Assembly: GCA_966211765.1 (NCBI GenBank)
Contig: CBIHOV010000013.1
Coordinates: 132,660 to 196,659 of the forward strand
Direction: 5' to 3'
Source of the DNA: Paraflavitalea sp966211765
GTDB taxonomy: Bacteria; Bacteroidota; Bacteroidia; Chitinophagales; Chitinophagaceae
Length of the DNA stretch: 64,000 bases
How positions within the stretch are numbered: the stretch's first letter is position 1; each line of letters begins with the position of its first letter. The notes below the pieces were generated by a model. The model searched no databases, was not told the DNA's origin, and saw only the letters and a program-made list of their open reading frames with translations. The translations under genes were made by a program, and so were the position numbers. Shown here piece after piece: positions 25,603 through 33,216 of this stretch.

Positions 25603-27396
25603 ATGAAGAATATCCGCAATTTTTGTATTATCGCCCATATTGACCACGGAAAGAGTACCCTGGCAGACAGACTGTTACAAACTACCAACACGATCAGTGA
25701 GCGTGAAATGATGGACCAGGTACTGGATGACATGGACCTGGAGCGTGAGAAAGGAATTACCATCAAGAGTCACGCGATCCAGATCAATTACAACCATACA
25801 GACGGTCAGGAGTACATCCTGAACCTGATCGATACCCCCGGCCACGTAGACTTCAGCTATGAGGTGAGCCGGGCCCTGGCAGCCTGCGAAGGCGCCCTGC
25901 TGCTGGTAGATGCTACCCAGGGCATCCAGGCGCAAACCATCAGCAATCTTTACCTCGCTATAGAAAATGACCTGGAGATCATACCCGTTATCAACAAAAT
26001 TGATATGGACGGCGCCATGATCGAAGAGGTACAGGACCAGATCATTGAACTGATAGGTTGCAAGGCGGAGGATATCCTCCTGGCCAGCGGCCGTACCGGT
26101 ATCGGGGTGGATGGCATTTTGAAGGCCATCGTAGACCGTATCCCTGCCCCCAAAGGCAAGCCCGACGATCCCCTGCAAGCCCTGATCTTCGACAGTGTAT
26201 TCAATAGTTTCCGGGGTATTATCGTATACTACCGTATTGTAAATGGCTCTATCAAGAAAGGCGATAAGGTAAAATTCGTGTCCACCGGGCAGGAGTATGA
26301 GGCCGATGAAGTAGGTATCCTGAAGCTGAAGATGACGGAGAAAAAGGAAGTGCTTTGCGGCGATGTAGGATACATCATTACCGGCATCAAGAATGCCAAA
26401 GAAGTAAAAGTAGGGGATACCATTACCCTGAGTGCCAATCCTACCAAAGAGATCATAAAGGGTTTCCAGGAAGTGAAGCCGATGGTATTTGCAGGTATCT
26501 TCCCGGTTAATACCGATGAGTTTGAGGAATTGCGTGACTGTATGGATAAGCTGCAGCTGAATGATGCCTCCCTCATCTATGAACTGGAAACTTCCCAGGC
26601 CCTCGGCTTTGGTTTCCGTTGCGGATTCCTCGGAATGCTCCACATGGAGATCATCCAGGAGCGCCTGGAAAGAGAGTTTGATCAAACTGTTATTACCACC
26701 GTTCCCAACGTTAGTTTCATAGCGTATACCACCAAAGGAGAAAAAATAATTGTCAATAACCCTACTGAGTTTCCCGATCCGGTGAAGACCGACAGGATTG
26801 AAGAACCTTTCATCAAAGCCCAGATCATTACCAAGCCCGATTATATTGGTAATATCATGACGCTTTGCCTGGGCAAACGGGGTATCCTGCTCAACCAGAG
26901 CTACCTCACCACTACAAGGGTTGAATTGCAGTTCGAAATGCCGCTCACGGAGATCGTATTTGATTTCTATGATAAGTTGAAAAGCCAGACCCGTGGTTAT
27001 GCTTCTTTCGACTATTCTCCCATCGGTTACCGGGAAAGCGATATTGTAAAGATGGATATCCTGCTCAACAATGATAAAGTGGATGCCCTCAGCGCCCTTA
27101 TCCACCGTGGCCGCTCACAGGATTTTGGCCGCAGGCTTTGTGAAAAGCTGAAAGAACTGGTACCGCGTCAGCAATTCCAGATCGCTATACAGGCAGCTGT
27201 AGGCGCTAAGGTATTGGCAAGGGAAACCATCTCTGCAATGCGTAAGGATGTTACTGCCAAATGTTATGGTGGTGATATCAGCCGTAAACGCAAATTGTTG
27301 GAAAAACAGAAAGAAGGTAAGAAGCGTATGCGCCAGATCGGAAACGTAGAAGTACCCCAGGAAGCATTCCTGGCCGTACTGAAGCTGGATGAGTAA
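25603..27396 (+). CDS. lepA: Elongation factor 4 (back-translocating GTPase LepA)
   Basis: 597 residues. A ribosome-associated translational GTPase. G1 is AHIDHGKST (11-19), G3 DTPGH starts at residue 77 and G4 NKID is at 131-134. Domain II follows, then EF-G-like domains III and V, and the LepA-specific C-terminal domain ends with KRKLLEKQKEGKKRMRQIG. Length is standard. I set the start at ATG 25603 (MKNIRNFCIIAHID), matching the family, rather than the upstream in-frame TTG that lies inside the promoter box. A strong terminator follows, so the gene is likely a single transcription unit. Confidence 0.97.
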   Translation: MKNIRNFCIIAHIDHGKSTLADRLLQTTNTISEREMMDQVLDDMDLEREKGITIKSHAIQINYNHTDGQEYILNLIDTPGHVDFSYEVSRALAACEGALLLVDATQGIQAQTISNLYLAIENDLEIIPVINKIDMDGAMIEEVQDQIIELIGCKAEDILLASGRTGIGVDGILKAIVDRIPAPKGKPDDPLQALIFDSVFNSFRGIIVYYRIVNGSIKKGDKVKFVSTGQEYEADEVGILKLKMTEKKEVLCGDVGYIITGIKNAKEVKVGDTITLSANPTKEIIKGFQEVKPMVFAGIFPVNTDEFEELRDCMDKLQLNDASLIYELETSQALGFGFRCGFLGMLHMEIIQERLEREFDQTVITTVPNVSFIAYTTKGEKIIVNNPTEFPDPVKTDRIEEPFIKAQIITKPDYIGNIMTLCLGKRGILLNQSYLTTTRVELQFEMPLTEIVFDFYDKLKSQTRGYASFDYSPIGYRESDIVKMDILLNNDKVDALSALIHRGRSQDFGRRLCEKLKELVPRQQFQIAIQAAVGAKVLARETISAMRKDVTAKCYGGDISRKRKLLEKQKEGKKRMRQIGNVEVPQEAFLAVLKLDE

Positions 27397-27450
27397 GAAA
27401 ACATTCACCATCGACAACTAAGTGCACCAACAGGTGCCGAAGAATACAAA

Positions 27451-27489
27451 ACGGGCATATAATGAAAATTATATGCCCGTTTCCTTTTT
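27451..27489 (+). terminator. Intrinsic terminator of lepA
   Basis: A perfect 13-bp stem (27451-27463 and 27468-27480, beginning ACGGGCATATAAT) closed by a GAAA tetraloop, followed by TTCCTTTTT. It lies 55 bp after the lepA stop and 28 bp before the next start codon. Confidence 0.93.
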
Positions 27490-27516
27490 GCCCCATCTTT
27501 CCTATATTGCTGTTGT

Positions 27517-28590
27517 ATGCACAGAAAGCTGTTTCTTCTGGTGATGGTATTGTCATCACTAATCCCCTTATTGCAAGCCCAGGATACCCGGTTTATTCAC
27601 TTCCGGGATGAGAATCCCGGTAAGCAATTGCTGCATTACCGGATTGTTACCATCAAGGATGACAGGTCGGACACCAGCACCATAGGAATGCTGAAGACAG
27701 GCTTGTTTGGGAAAAAGAACGTGGCGGTGAATTTTGAAGGGGGCGCGGCGGCTGCCCTTGGCGGTTTCATTCACAAAAACTATCGCCAGCAGGATACAAC
27801 AGCCACTCCCATGGAATTGCACATCACCGACCTCAGCATAAAAGAGCTGCCGGGCGGCATCCGTACCAAGGTAGAATCCCTGGTCACGCTGACCTTCTAT
27901 ATCAATGGCACCAGGCTTACCGATTATAAAGGACGGGGTGAGGTGCAGACAATGGGCGACCTGTTCAAAAATGTGGAAGACCTGATCAGGGATAATATCA
28001 ATAATAGCCTGAATGAATTTGACAGCTGGTGGGGCAAAAACAAACGTCTCCATGCACCCGATGCCCCGGTGACGCTTTCCGTAGAAATGGTACAGACATC
28101 CAAAGATTCCAGCCTCATTGCCTATACACCCGGCCGGCTCCTGGTCATTAATGATTTTATTGCCAAACCTGATGAGCTTAGCCTGGCTGCTGCACAAACT
28201 GCCAGCGCTATCAATGTAAAATATACTTCCAATGTCGACAATGGACAGATCACTGTACAAGTGTTAGTAATACCTTATTTCGATAAAACGCGATCCTGGT
28301 TTGCTGATAAATACCGTAAGAATGAGAAGATACTAGCTCATGAACAAAGACATTTCGACATCAGTGCTTTAATGGCCTGTCAACTGGTGGATACTTTAAG
28401 ACAACAGAAGCTCACTAAAGAAAATTACCTGGAAAAGCTGGAACAGATCCATGCCCAGAAGCAACGCGAACTAAGTAGTATGCAGGTTAGGTATGATGAG
28501 GAGACCCGCCATGGCACCCTTATTGCCGCACAGGAAAAGTGGAATAAGCTGCTGAAGGAGTTGATGGCTGCACAATCCTGTTACAAATAG
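27517..28590 (+). CDS. DUF922-type protein with HExxH-like motif, exported
   Basis: 357 residues with a signal peptide (about 1-21, ending LLQAQ). The C-terminal half contains AHEQRHFDISALMACQL (HEQRH at 275-279), the conserved core of DUF922, which resembles a zinc-metalloprotease HExxH helix. The N-terminal half has no recognised domain. Predicted location is the periplasm or cell surface. Protease activity is suggested by the motif but not established for the family as far as I know. The gene is separated from lepA by a strong terminator, so it should have its own promoter; no clear box is visible. Confidence 0.78.
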   Translation: MHRKLFLLVMVLSSLIPLLQAQDTRFIHFRDENPGKQLLHYRIVTIKDDRSDTSTIGMLKTGLFGKKNVAVNFEGGAAAALGGFIHKNYRQQDTTATPMELHITDLSIKELPGGIRTKVESLVTLTFYINGTRLTDYKGRGEVQTMGDLFKNVEDLIRDNINNSLNEFDSWWGKNKRLHAPDAPVTLSVEMVQTSKDSSLIAYTPGRLLVINDFIAKPDELSLAAAQTASAINVKYTSNVDNGQITVQVLVIPYFDKTRSWFADKYRKNEKILAHEQRHFDISALMACQLVDTLRQQKLTKENYLEKLEQIHAQKQRELSSMQVRYDEETRHGTLIAAQEKWNKLLKELMAAQSCYK

Positions 28591-28631
28591 AAAGGCATAA
28601 AGGCATTGAGGCAACCAGGCAACGAGGTGAG
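28591..28631. repeat. Octamer-like repeat directly after the DUF922 gene
   Basis: AAAGGCAT twice (28591-28606), then TGAGGCAAC, CAGGCAAC and GAGGTGAG in near period 8, starting at the base after the stop codon. The unit matches the reverse strand of the octamer tract at 11612-11643. Confidence 0.6.
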
Positions 28632-28746
28632 CGGAAAGACATGATTAATGAGAGGTGAAACATGAAACGTATGTTGGAGTCTGGGCATAGAAACAGACTG
28701 CCAGACTTGACAGGAAATTATTACATTTATTATCTAAACAATCCTC

Positions 28747-29391
28747 ATGCGCACACCGCTTCAGAAAGAAGAACAAATATTACTGATCACCCACCGCAGC
28801 TGGTTGCAGATGGCGGTACCGGCCTTGCTGGTGGTGGTAGGTTTGGTAGCCTCTTACTTTATTGGCTTTATTCAATACTGGGGGTGGATAGCAGCCGTGG
28901 CAGGTATTGTTTATTTCCTGTTTGCTTATTGGAACTGGAAAGTTGATATCTGGGTTGTAACCAATTACCGGGTGATCGATGAAACAGGACTGATCAACCA
29001 CTACGCCAAGGAGAGCCCGCTGGATAAGATCAACAATGTGTCTTACGATCAAAATATTTGGGGACGTATCTTTAACTATGGCCATGTAGAGATACAAACG
29101 GCCGCAGAAATAGGCGCCACCGACTACTTCAATGTACATCATCCCAAACGACTGAAAGATACCATTACACTGGCTCAGTCCGAATACAAGAACCTCCAGC
29201 TGTCCAGCCAGGCCAAACAAATGGCCGCGGCGATGGGATGGCAATCCAACGCCACCGCAGCCACGGCATCCTCCGGACAGGCTTCCGGCCACAACATTGC
29301 TTCCGAACTGGAAAAGCTGTTCCAGCTCAAACAGCAGGGAGTACTATCAGAAGAGGAGTACAACAAGGCCAAGAGCAAACTACTGGGGTAA
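28747..29391 (+). CDS. Membrane protein with bacterial PH-like domain and SHOCT domain
   Basis: 214 residues. Two transmembrane helices at about 20-60 (VPALLVVVGLVASYFIGFI and WGWIAAVAGIVYFLFAYW) lead into a YdbT/bPH2-like beta domain (about 65-140) with YRVIDETGLINHYAKESPL. The last 28 residues (KLFQLKQQGVLSEEEYNKAK) are a SHOCT motif, a short helical tail seen on many bacterial proteins. A disordered Ala/Ser/Thr linker joins the two. Its role in the cell is unknown; bPH2 proteins are commonly tied to envelope homeostasis. Confidence 0.85.
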   Translation: MRTPLQKEEQILLITHRSWLQMAVPALLVVVGLVASYFIGFIQYWGWIAAVAGIVYFLFAYWNWKVDIWVVTNYRVIDETGLINHYAKESPLDKINNVSYDQNIWGRIFNYGHVEIQTAAEIGATDYFNVHHPKRLKDTITLAQSEYKNLQLSSQAKQMAAAMGWQSNATAATASSGQASGHNIASELEKLFQLKQQGVLSEEEYNKAKSKLLG

Positions 29392-29563
29392 TAATACAGA
29401 ATTTAGAATACACAAGCCTGAAGCTAGCATTCAGCAGGCTGGTATTATAAGTTGTTGAAAATCAACAATGGTTGATAGTCAACTCATATGGGTATTGCAG
29501 TATTTCCTCTCTTGCTGTAGCTGTATTGTAGGCTGGTAGGGCATTTCAGGCCTGAACAGTGCC

Positions 29564-29644
29564 TACGAATTGCACTGGGACTGCCTAAAAAGTGCACTGG
29601 CCAGAGAGAGCCAGTGCAATTCGTAAAGGGGGCCAGTGCAATTA
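29564..29644. repeat. Palindromic intergenic element, copy 1
   Basis: A perfect 15-bp inverted repeat (29564-29578, beginning TACGAATTGCACTGG, and 29611-29625) encloses a 32-nt loop that itself contains GTGCACTGG. A further CCAGTGCAATTA lies at 29633-29644. Thus four copies of the TTGCACTGG-type motif are packed in 81 bp in alternating orientation. A relative with a compensating base change lies at 63835-63893. The gap 29392-29729 contains this element and a terminator but no credible gene. Confidence 0.8.
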
Positions 29645-29670
29645 CAATAGGGTATTACCCCAATAAAAGA

Positions 29671-29695
29671 CCAACCCGGATACAATCCGGGTTGG
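29671..29695 (-). terminator. Terminator of the exported hypothetical gene
   Basis: An 11-bp perfect stem (CCAACCCGGAT at 29671-29681, ATCCGGGTTGG at 29685-29695) with a 3-nt loop. On the minus strand TCTTTTATT follows, 35 bp past the stop of the gene ending at 29730. Confidence 0.85.
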
Positions 29696-29729
29696 GGAAG
29701 CGGTTCAGTAAAATATGTTGGTAAAGGCG

Positions 29730-30737
29730 CTAGTTGTCCTTCTTTTTAGGCGGTACAGGCTTCTTTTTGGCCTTTTCCATATTGCGTTTGGAAGCTTCTT
29801 CCAGCTGCCTTTCGTTGACATTGCCGGCATCGTCCATCATGAGGGCTTCTTTGGGGAAGTCGCCATCTCTTAATCGCTGGTTGAACTGTTTATCGATATG
29901 CACCCATTGGCCATTCAGCCATTTGAAGGCTTCGTAATCACCATCGGGAATATAGGTCCATTTCTTTTCCGGTTCCTCACTTTCGGAGATCAGGTGATCC
30001 ACCAATATGACATCCATTTCGGGATCGTAATTGAGGAAGGTCTTCGCCTCTTTTTTGTATTCAATGCTAAACCTGTTTTGCACCGCTCTTTTGATGGAAT
30101 CATTCTTATAGGAAAAGAACGGTCCCCCAAATACGGGTTCCCCTCTATCATTGAAGGACAATACTTCCATCCATTTTTTATTGCTGTTCACACTGTAATC
30201 ATCAAAGCCCAACAAGGTATAGTACTTCTTCCCATTGTATTCTTTCATGATGATGCGGTAATAGATAGCACCAATCCAGTTGCGAGGCGAGCGGGCAGAA
30301 TCCATGGGATTCTTCGTATACATAGAAGCATCAAACAGAGGAAATAACTTCAGGGAGCCATCCTTGGTTTGCATTTGTATGGCGCCTTTCTGCATATACA
30401 CATATTCGTCCTTCTTCATTTGCCAGGTAAAAATGCGGAAGCTGCTGTCAGGTGCATACAGCCTGGATATATTCAACGAATCAAAAGGGTAATAAAAAGA
30501 GTTCTTCGTAAGCAGGGCGCGTACAAAAGTGCGCACAAACAAGCTGTCACTCCGAAACCTGTTGGCCGCAATGGAATCGAATACCATGCGGGCTGAAAAA
30601 GCTTTTAAGGAGTCTTCTTTCTTCTTCAGGATAGCCTTGTCTGCCGTGCTAACCTGAGCCTGTAAAACAGGCGGGCTCAGGAGGACCACCAGCAACAAGC
30701 AACCAGCGGAAAGATATTTTATAATCCGATTATTCAT
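29730..30737 (-). CDS. Exported protein of unknown function
   Basis: 335 residues with a signal peptide (about 1-27, ending VLQA). The mature protein is mixed alpha/beta, with a conserved-looking core (IGAIYYRIIMKEYNGKKYY, LLGFDDYSVNSNKKWMEVL, VFGGPFFSYKND) and a lysine/proline-rich tail (KKKPVPPKKKDN). I recognise this as a Bacteroidota-type conserved hypothetical protein but know no function. It has its own promoter candidate 36 bp upstream and its own terminator, so it is likely a monocistronic unit. Confidence 0.7.
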   Translation of the reverse strand: MNNRIIKYLSAGCLLLVVLLSPPVLQAQVSTADKAILKKKEDSLKAFSARMVFDSIAANRFRSDSLFVRTFVRALLTKNSFYYPFDSLNISRLYAPDSSFRIFTWQMKKDEYVYMQKGAIQMQTKDGSLKLFPLFDASMYTKNPMDSARSPRNWIGAIYYRIIMKEYNGKKYYTLLGFDDYSVNSNKKWMEVLSFNDRGEPVFGGPFFSYKNDSIKRAVQNRFSIEYKKEAKTFLNYDPEMDVILVDHLISESEEPEKKWTYIPDGDYEAFKWLNGQWVHIDKQFNQRLRDGDFPKEALMMDDAGNVNERQLEEASKRNMEKAKKKPVPPKKKDN

Positions 30738-30772
30738 AATAATAGTACAATCAACGTAATAGGATGGACAGG

Positions 30773-30807
30773 CAAAGGTATCACCGTATCCTTCAAGGAA
30801 CGCAAAA
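30773..30807 (-). promoter_or_regulatory. Promoter of the exported hypothetical gene
   Basis: On the minus strand, TTTTG (30803-30807) is followed after 22 bp by TACCTTTG (30773-30780). These match the Bacteroidota -33 and -7 elements with near-normal spacing. The expected transcript start is about 30 bases before ATG 30737. Confidence 0.65.
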
Positions 30808-30821
30808 GCTACGCTTAAATT

Positions 30822-31379
30822 TTATGCCAATTGCAAAGCTTTTGCAAATTCAGGTAAATCCATGACGGCCAGATCGATCAAAGGGTTGGGTAATGGCTGT
30901 TGCGGGCTCGTGGTTTTAACAAATACGGTATACATGCCGGCATTGCGGCCAAATTCCATATCACTGATATTGTTGCCTACGATCAATGACTTGTGGAGGT
31001 CAATAGCGGGGATATCTTTTGCCGCTTCCAGGGCCATGCCGGGATGGGGTTTGCGGTTGGGATGGTTGTTGTCGAGGGCGGTACAGTAGTATATTTTGTC
31101 GATACGCCCGCCGGCAGCTGTTATATCCTGCAGCATGCGGGCATGTATGTCCTGCAGGTCTGCTTCTGTCATCAGTTCTTTACCAACGCCCTTTTGATTG
31201 GTGACGATGATAATACGGTCAAACCGGCCGGCCAGGAGCTTCAGGGCTTCCAGAACACCCTCATAAAACCTGAACTCATTGTAATTGTATACATAGTCCT
31301 GGTATTTTTCGTGGTTGATCACTCCATCCCGGTCGAGAAACAATGTCCAGCTACTGTCGATCTTTGAAAGGTCAAGCAT
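30822..31379 (-). CDS. gmhB: HAD-IIIA phosphatase, heptose bisphosphate phosphatase-like
   Basis: 185 residues. HAD motif I FLDRDGVIN has nucleophile D16 and D18; VTNQKGVGK gives motif II and KPHPGM contains the motif III lysine. Length and neighbour GmhA point to D-glycero-D-manno-heptose-1,7-bisphosphate 7-phosphatase. Two differences from textbook GmhB: the zinc-binding cysteine loop is reduced to a single Cys (CTALDNNHPNRKP), and the motif IV segment reads GNNISD. It may therefore act on a related sugar phosphate. The start lies 15 bp after gmhA on the same strand. Confidence 0.75.
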   Translation of the reverse strand: MLDLSKIDSSWTLFLDRDGVINHEKYQDYVYNYNEFRFYEGVLEALKLLAGRFDRIIIVTNQKGVGKELMTEADLQDIHARMLQDITAAGGRIDKIYYCTALDNNHPNRKPHPGMALEAAKDIPAIDLHKSLIVGNNISDMEFGRNAGMYTVFVKTTSPQQPLPNPLIDLAVMDLPEFAKALQLA

Positions 31380-31394
31380 AATGAATGGTCAATA

Positions 31395-31973
31395 CTATGA
31401 TCCGAAATACTGTTCTTCTACAAGTTCACACACGATATGTCCCAGCATGATATGACTTTCCTGGATACGGGGTGTATTTTTGGAAGGCACATTGATGAGG
31501 TAATCACTCAGCTCCTTCATTTTTCCCCCGGTGTCGCCTGTAAAGCCCACGGTTACAATTCCTTTGGCACGGGCTACTTCGAATGCTTTCGTGATATTAA
31601 TGGAATTGCCGGAAGTAGAAAGTCCCACCAGGAAATCGCCTTTTTTGCCAATACCCTGGATGAGGCGGGCATAGATCACATCATAGCTGTAATCATTGGC
31701 TACTGCCGTTAAATAGGAGGTATTACAATGCAGGGCCTCTGCGGGCAATGCTTCGCGGTCCTTGTAAAAGCGGCCTGAGAATTCGGCTGCCAGGTGCTGT
31801 GCATCGGCTGCACTGCCCCCATTGCCACAGAAATAAATATGGTTGCCCTTCTTCAGTGCTGCTACCATCGCCGCTGCCACATCCTCCGTTCTTTTGAGCA
31901 GGGCTTCATCCTGCAATACACTGGTCTTTACAGCTATGGATTCACTGACGATCCTTTTTATTTTGTCTTGCAT
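31395..31973 (-). CDS. gmhA: Phosphoheptose isomerase (SIS domain)
   Basis: 192 residues, a full-length SIS-domain protein. It converts sedoheptulose 7-phosphate to D-glycero-D-manno-heptose 7-phosphate in LPS or S-layer glycan heptose synthesis. FCGNGGSAADAQHLAAEFSGR holds zinc-site His/Glu residues; GLSTSGNSINI is the sugar-phosphate loop, and the C-terminal SHIMLGHIVCELVE carries the second Glu/His pair. gmhB follows; no heptose kinase or nucleotidyltransferase is in the window. It appears to be part of an operon running from the dihydroorotase-like gene to gmhB. Confidence 0.88.
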   Translation of the reverse strand: MQDKIKRIVSESIAVKTSVLQDEALLKRTEDVAAAMVAALKKGNHIYFCGNGGSAADAQHLAAEFSGRFYKDREALPAEALHCNTSYLTAVANDYSYDVIYARLIQGIGKKGDFLVGLSTSGNSINITKAFEVARAKGIVTVGFTGDTGGKMKELSDYLINVPSKNTPRIQESHIMLGHIVCELVEEQYFGS

Positions 31974-32025
31974 AATGTAATGAATAAGATGTTATTGAAT
32001 AAGGTAATGGTTGTATGGATGATTG

Positions 32026-33201
32026 TTAAATAGTGCCTGGAGCAGCCAGTTCAAAGATCGTTTCCACCAGGTGATGCCAGGAGTACTTTTCTTTCTCCTG
32101 CCGGAGCTGCGGTATGAAATACTGCTCGCCCAGCTCAAAATAGCGTTCTATGGCATCGGCCAGTGCCAAAGGTGTTGGCTCACAAACCAGCCCTACCTGT
32201 TCATGTGGCACCAGTGCGGCCAGGCCTCCTACATTGGTAACGATCATCGGCTTTTCGAAATGATAGGCCAGGGGGGTAACTCCGCTTTGCGTAGCATTGC
32301 GATAAGGTTGGATCACACAATCAGCTGCGCACATATAGTATTTCACTTCGCTATCGGGAATGAAATCAGTACGCAGGATGAGCATGTCGGCTATGCCCAG
32401 TTGTTTGATCTGATCTTCGTAACCCTGCTTGTCTTCATAAAACTCACCGGCCACAAGTAGTTTAAGTCTGGAGTCTTGGGTCTGTAGTTGTGAGCCCTTA
32501 GTTGTGAGCCGGTCTTTTACGATCTTCAGGGCATCGAGCAGCAGATCGAGCCCTTTGTATTTGCGTATAAAGCCAAAGAAAAGCAGGATCTTATCTTCCT
32601 GTTGGATACCCAGGTGCTGCCTGGCAGTTGCTTTGGGCACGGCATCGCCAAAACTGTCGTACAGGGGATGGCTGACCAGCCGGGCCGGTTTGGTGGGCTC
32701 AAACTGGCGCAGGTCCTGCATTACATTTTCGCTCATGGTAATGAAAGCATCGCAGGCTTTCAGGAAATACCGGGTGAACGGCGTATCACCAGGCCTTTTT
32801 TCATGGGGTATAACGTTGTCGGTAAGGGCAATGATGCGGGTATACTTATTCTTTTTTATGCGGCGTAGAATAGTGCCCAGTGCTGGTCCCATGAAGGGCA
32901 GCCAGTAACGTACCAGTACGATATCGGGTTTTACCTTACTGATGGTATTGCCCACTTGTATCCAGTTGAGCGGATGCACGGAATTGATGACGGAATATAT
33001 TTCCATATCCTTTGGCGCGGGCTCCGACGAATATTGGGTAGTGCCCGGGAAAAGGAAGGAGGGGTATTGCAGGGAAAAGGAATAGATGGAACAGGTATGA
33101 CCTTCATCAGTGAACTGCTTGCACAATCGTTGGTTGAAGGTGGCAATTCCTCCCCGTAAAGGGTGACCAGGACCAATGATAACGATCTTTTTGTGTGCCA
33201 T
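32026..33201 (-). CDS. GT4-type glycosyltransferase carrying an in-frame heptamer-repeat insertion
   Basis: 391 residues from ATG 33201 (MAHKKIVIIGPGHPLRGG). A GT-B enzyme: N-terminal acceptor half with GHPLRGGIATFN, then RKYKGLDLLLDAL and the donor-binding half with VIQPYRNATQSGVTPLAYHF. Residues about 233-246 (TTKGSQLQTQDSRL) are an extra segment between DRL and KLLVAGEF. They are encoded by six tandem heptamers (32464-32505), and removing those 42 bases leaves the frame intact. The loop likely tolerates the insertion. The gene sits between a GT2 gene and gmhA and probably serves the same glycan. Confidence 0.83.
   Translation of the reverse strand: MAHKKIVIIGPGHPLRGGIATFNQRLCKQFTDEGHTCSIYSFSLQYPSFLFPGTTQYSSEPAPKDMEIYSVINSVHPLNWIQVGNTISKVKPDIVLVRYWLPFMGPALGTILRRIKKNKYTRIIALTDNVIPHEKRPGDTPFTRYFLKACDAFITMSENVMQDLRQFEPTKPARLVSHPLYDSFGDAVPKATARQHLGIQQEDKILLFFGFIRKYKGLDLLLDALKIVKDRLTTKGSQLQTQDSRLKLLVAGEFYEDKQGYEDQIKQLGIADMLILRTDFIPDSEVKYYMCAADCVIQPYRNATQSGVTPLAYHFEKPMIVTNVGGLAALVPHEQVGLVCEPTPLALADAIERYFELGEQYFIPQLRQEKEKYSWHHLVETIFELAAPGTI
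32464..32505. repeat. Six tandem heptamers inside a glycosyltransferase gene
   Basis: AAGTCTG, GAGTCTT, GGGTCTG, TAGTTGT, GAGCCCT and TAGTTGT run in perfect 7-bp register, with related units on both sides (GTAGTTT at 32457-32463, GAGCCGG at 32506-32512). Repeat tracts of this style are otherwise intergenic in this window. Confidence 0.8.
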
Positions 33202-33216
33202 GAAGAAGGTCAACGT

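Noticed and set aside
25675..27105. 476-codon open frame on the minus strand
   Set aside because: Fully antisense to lepA, which has complete GTPase motifs and normal length.
28662..28946. 94-codon plus-strand frame overlapping the PH/SHOCT gene
   Set aside because: It overlaps the start of a gene with clear transmembrane helices and domains and has no support of its own.
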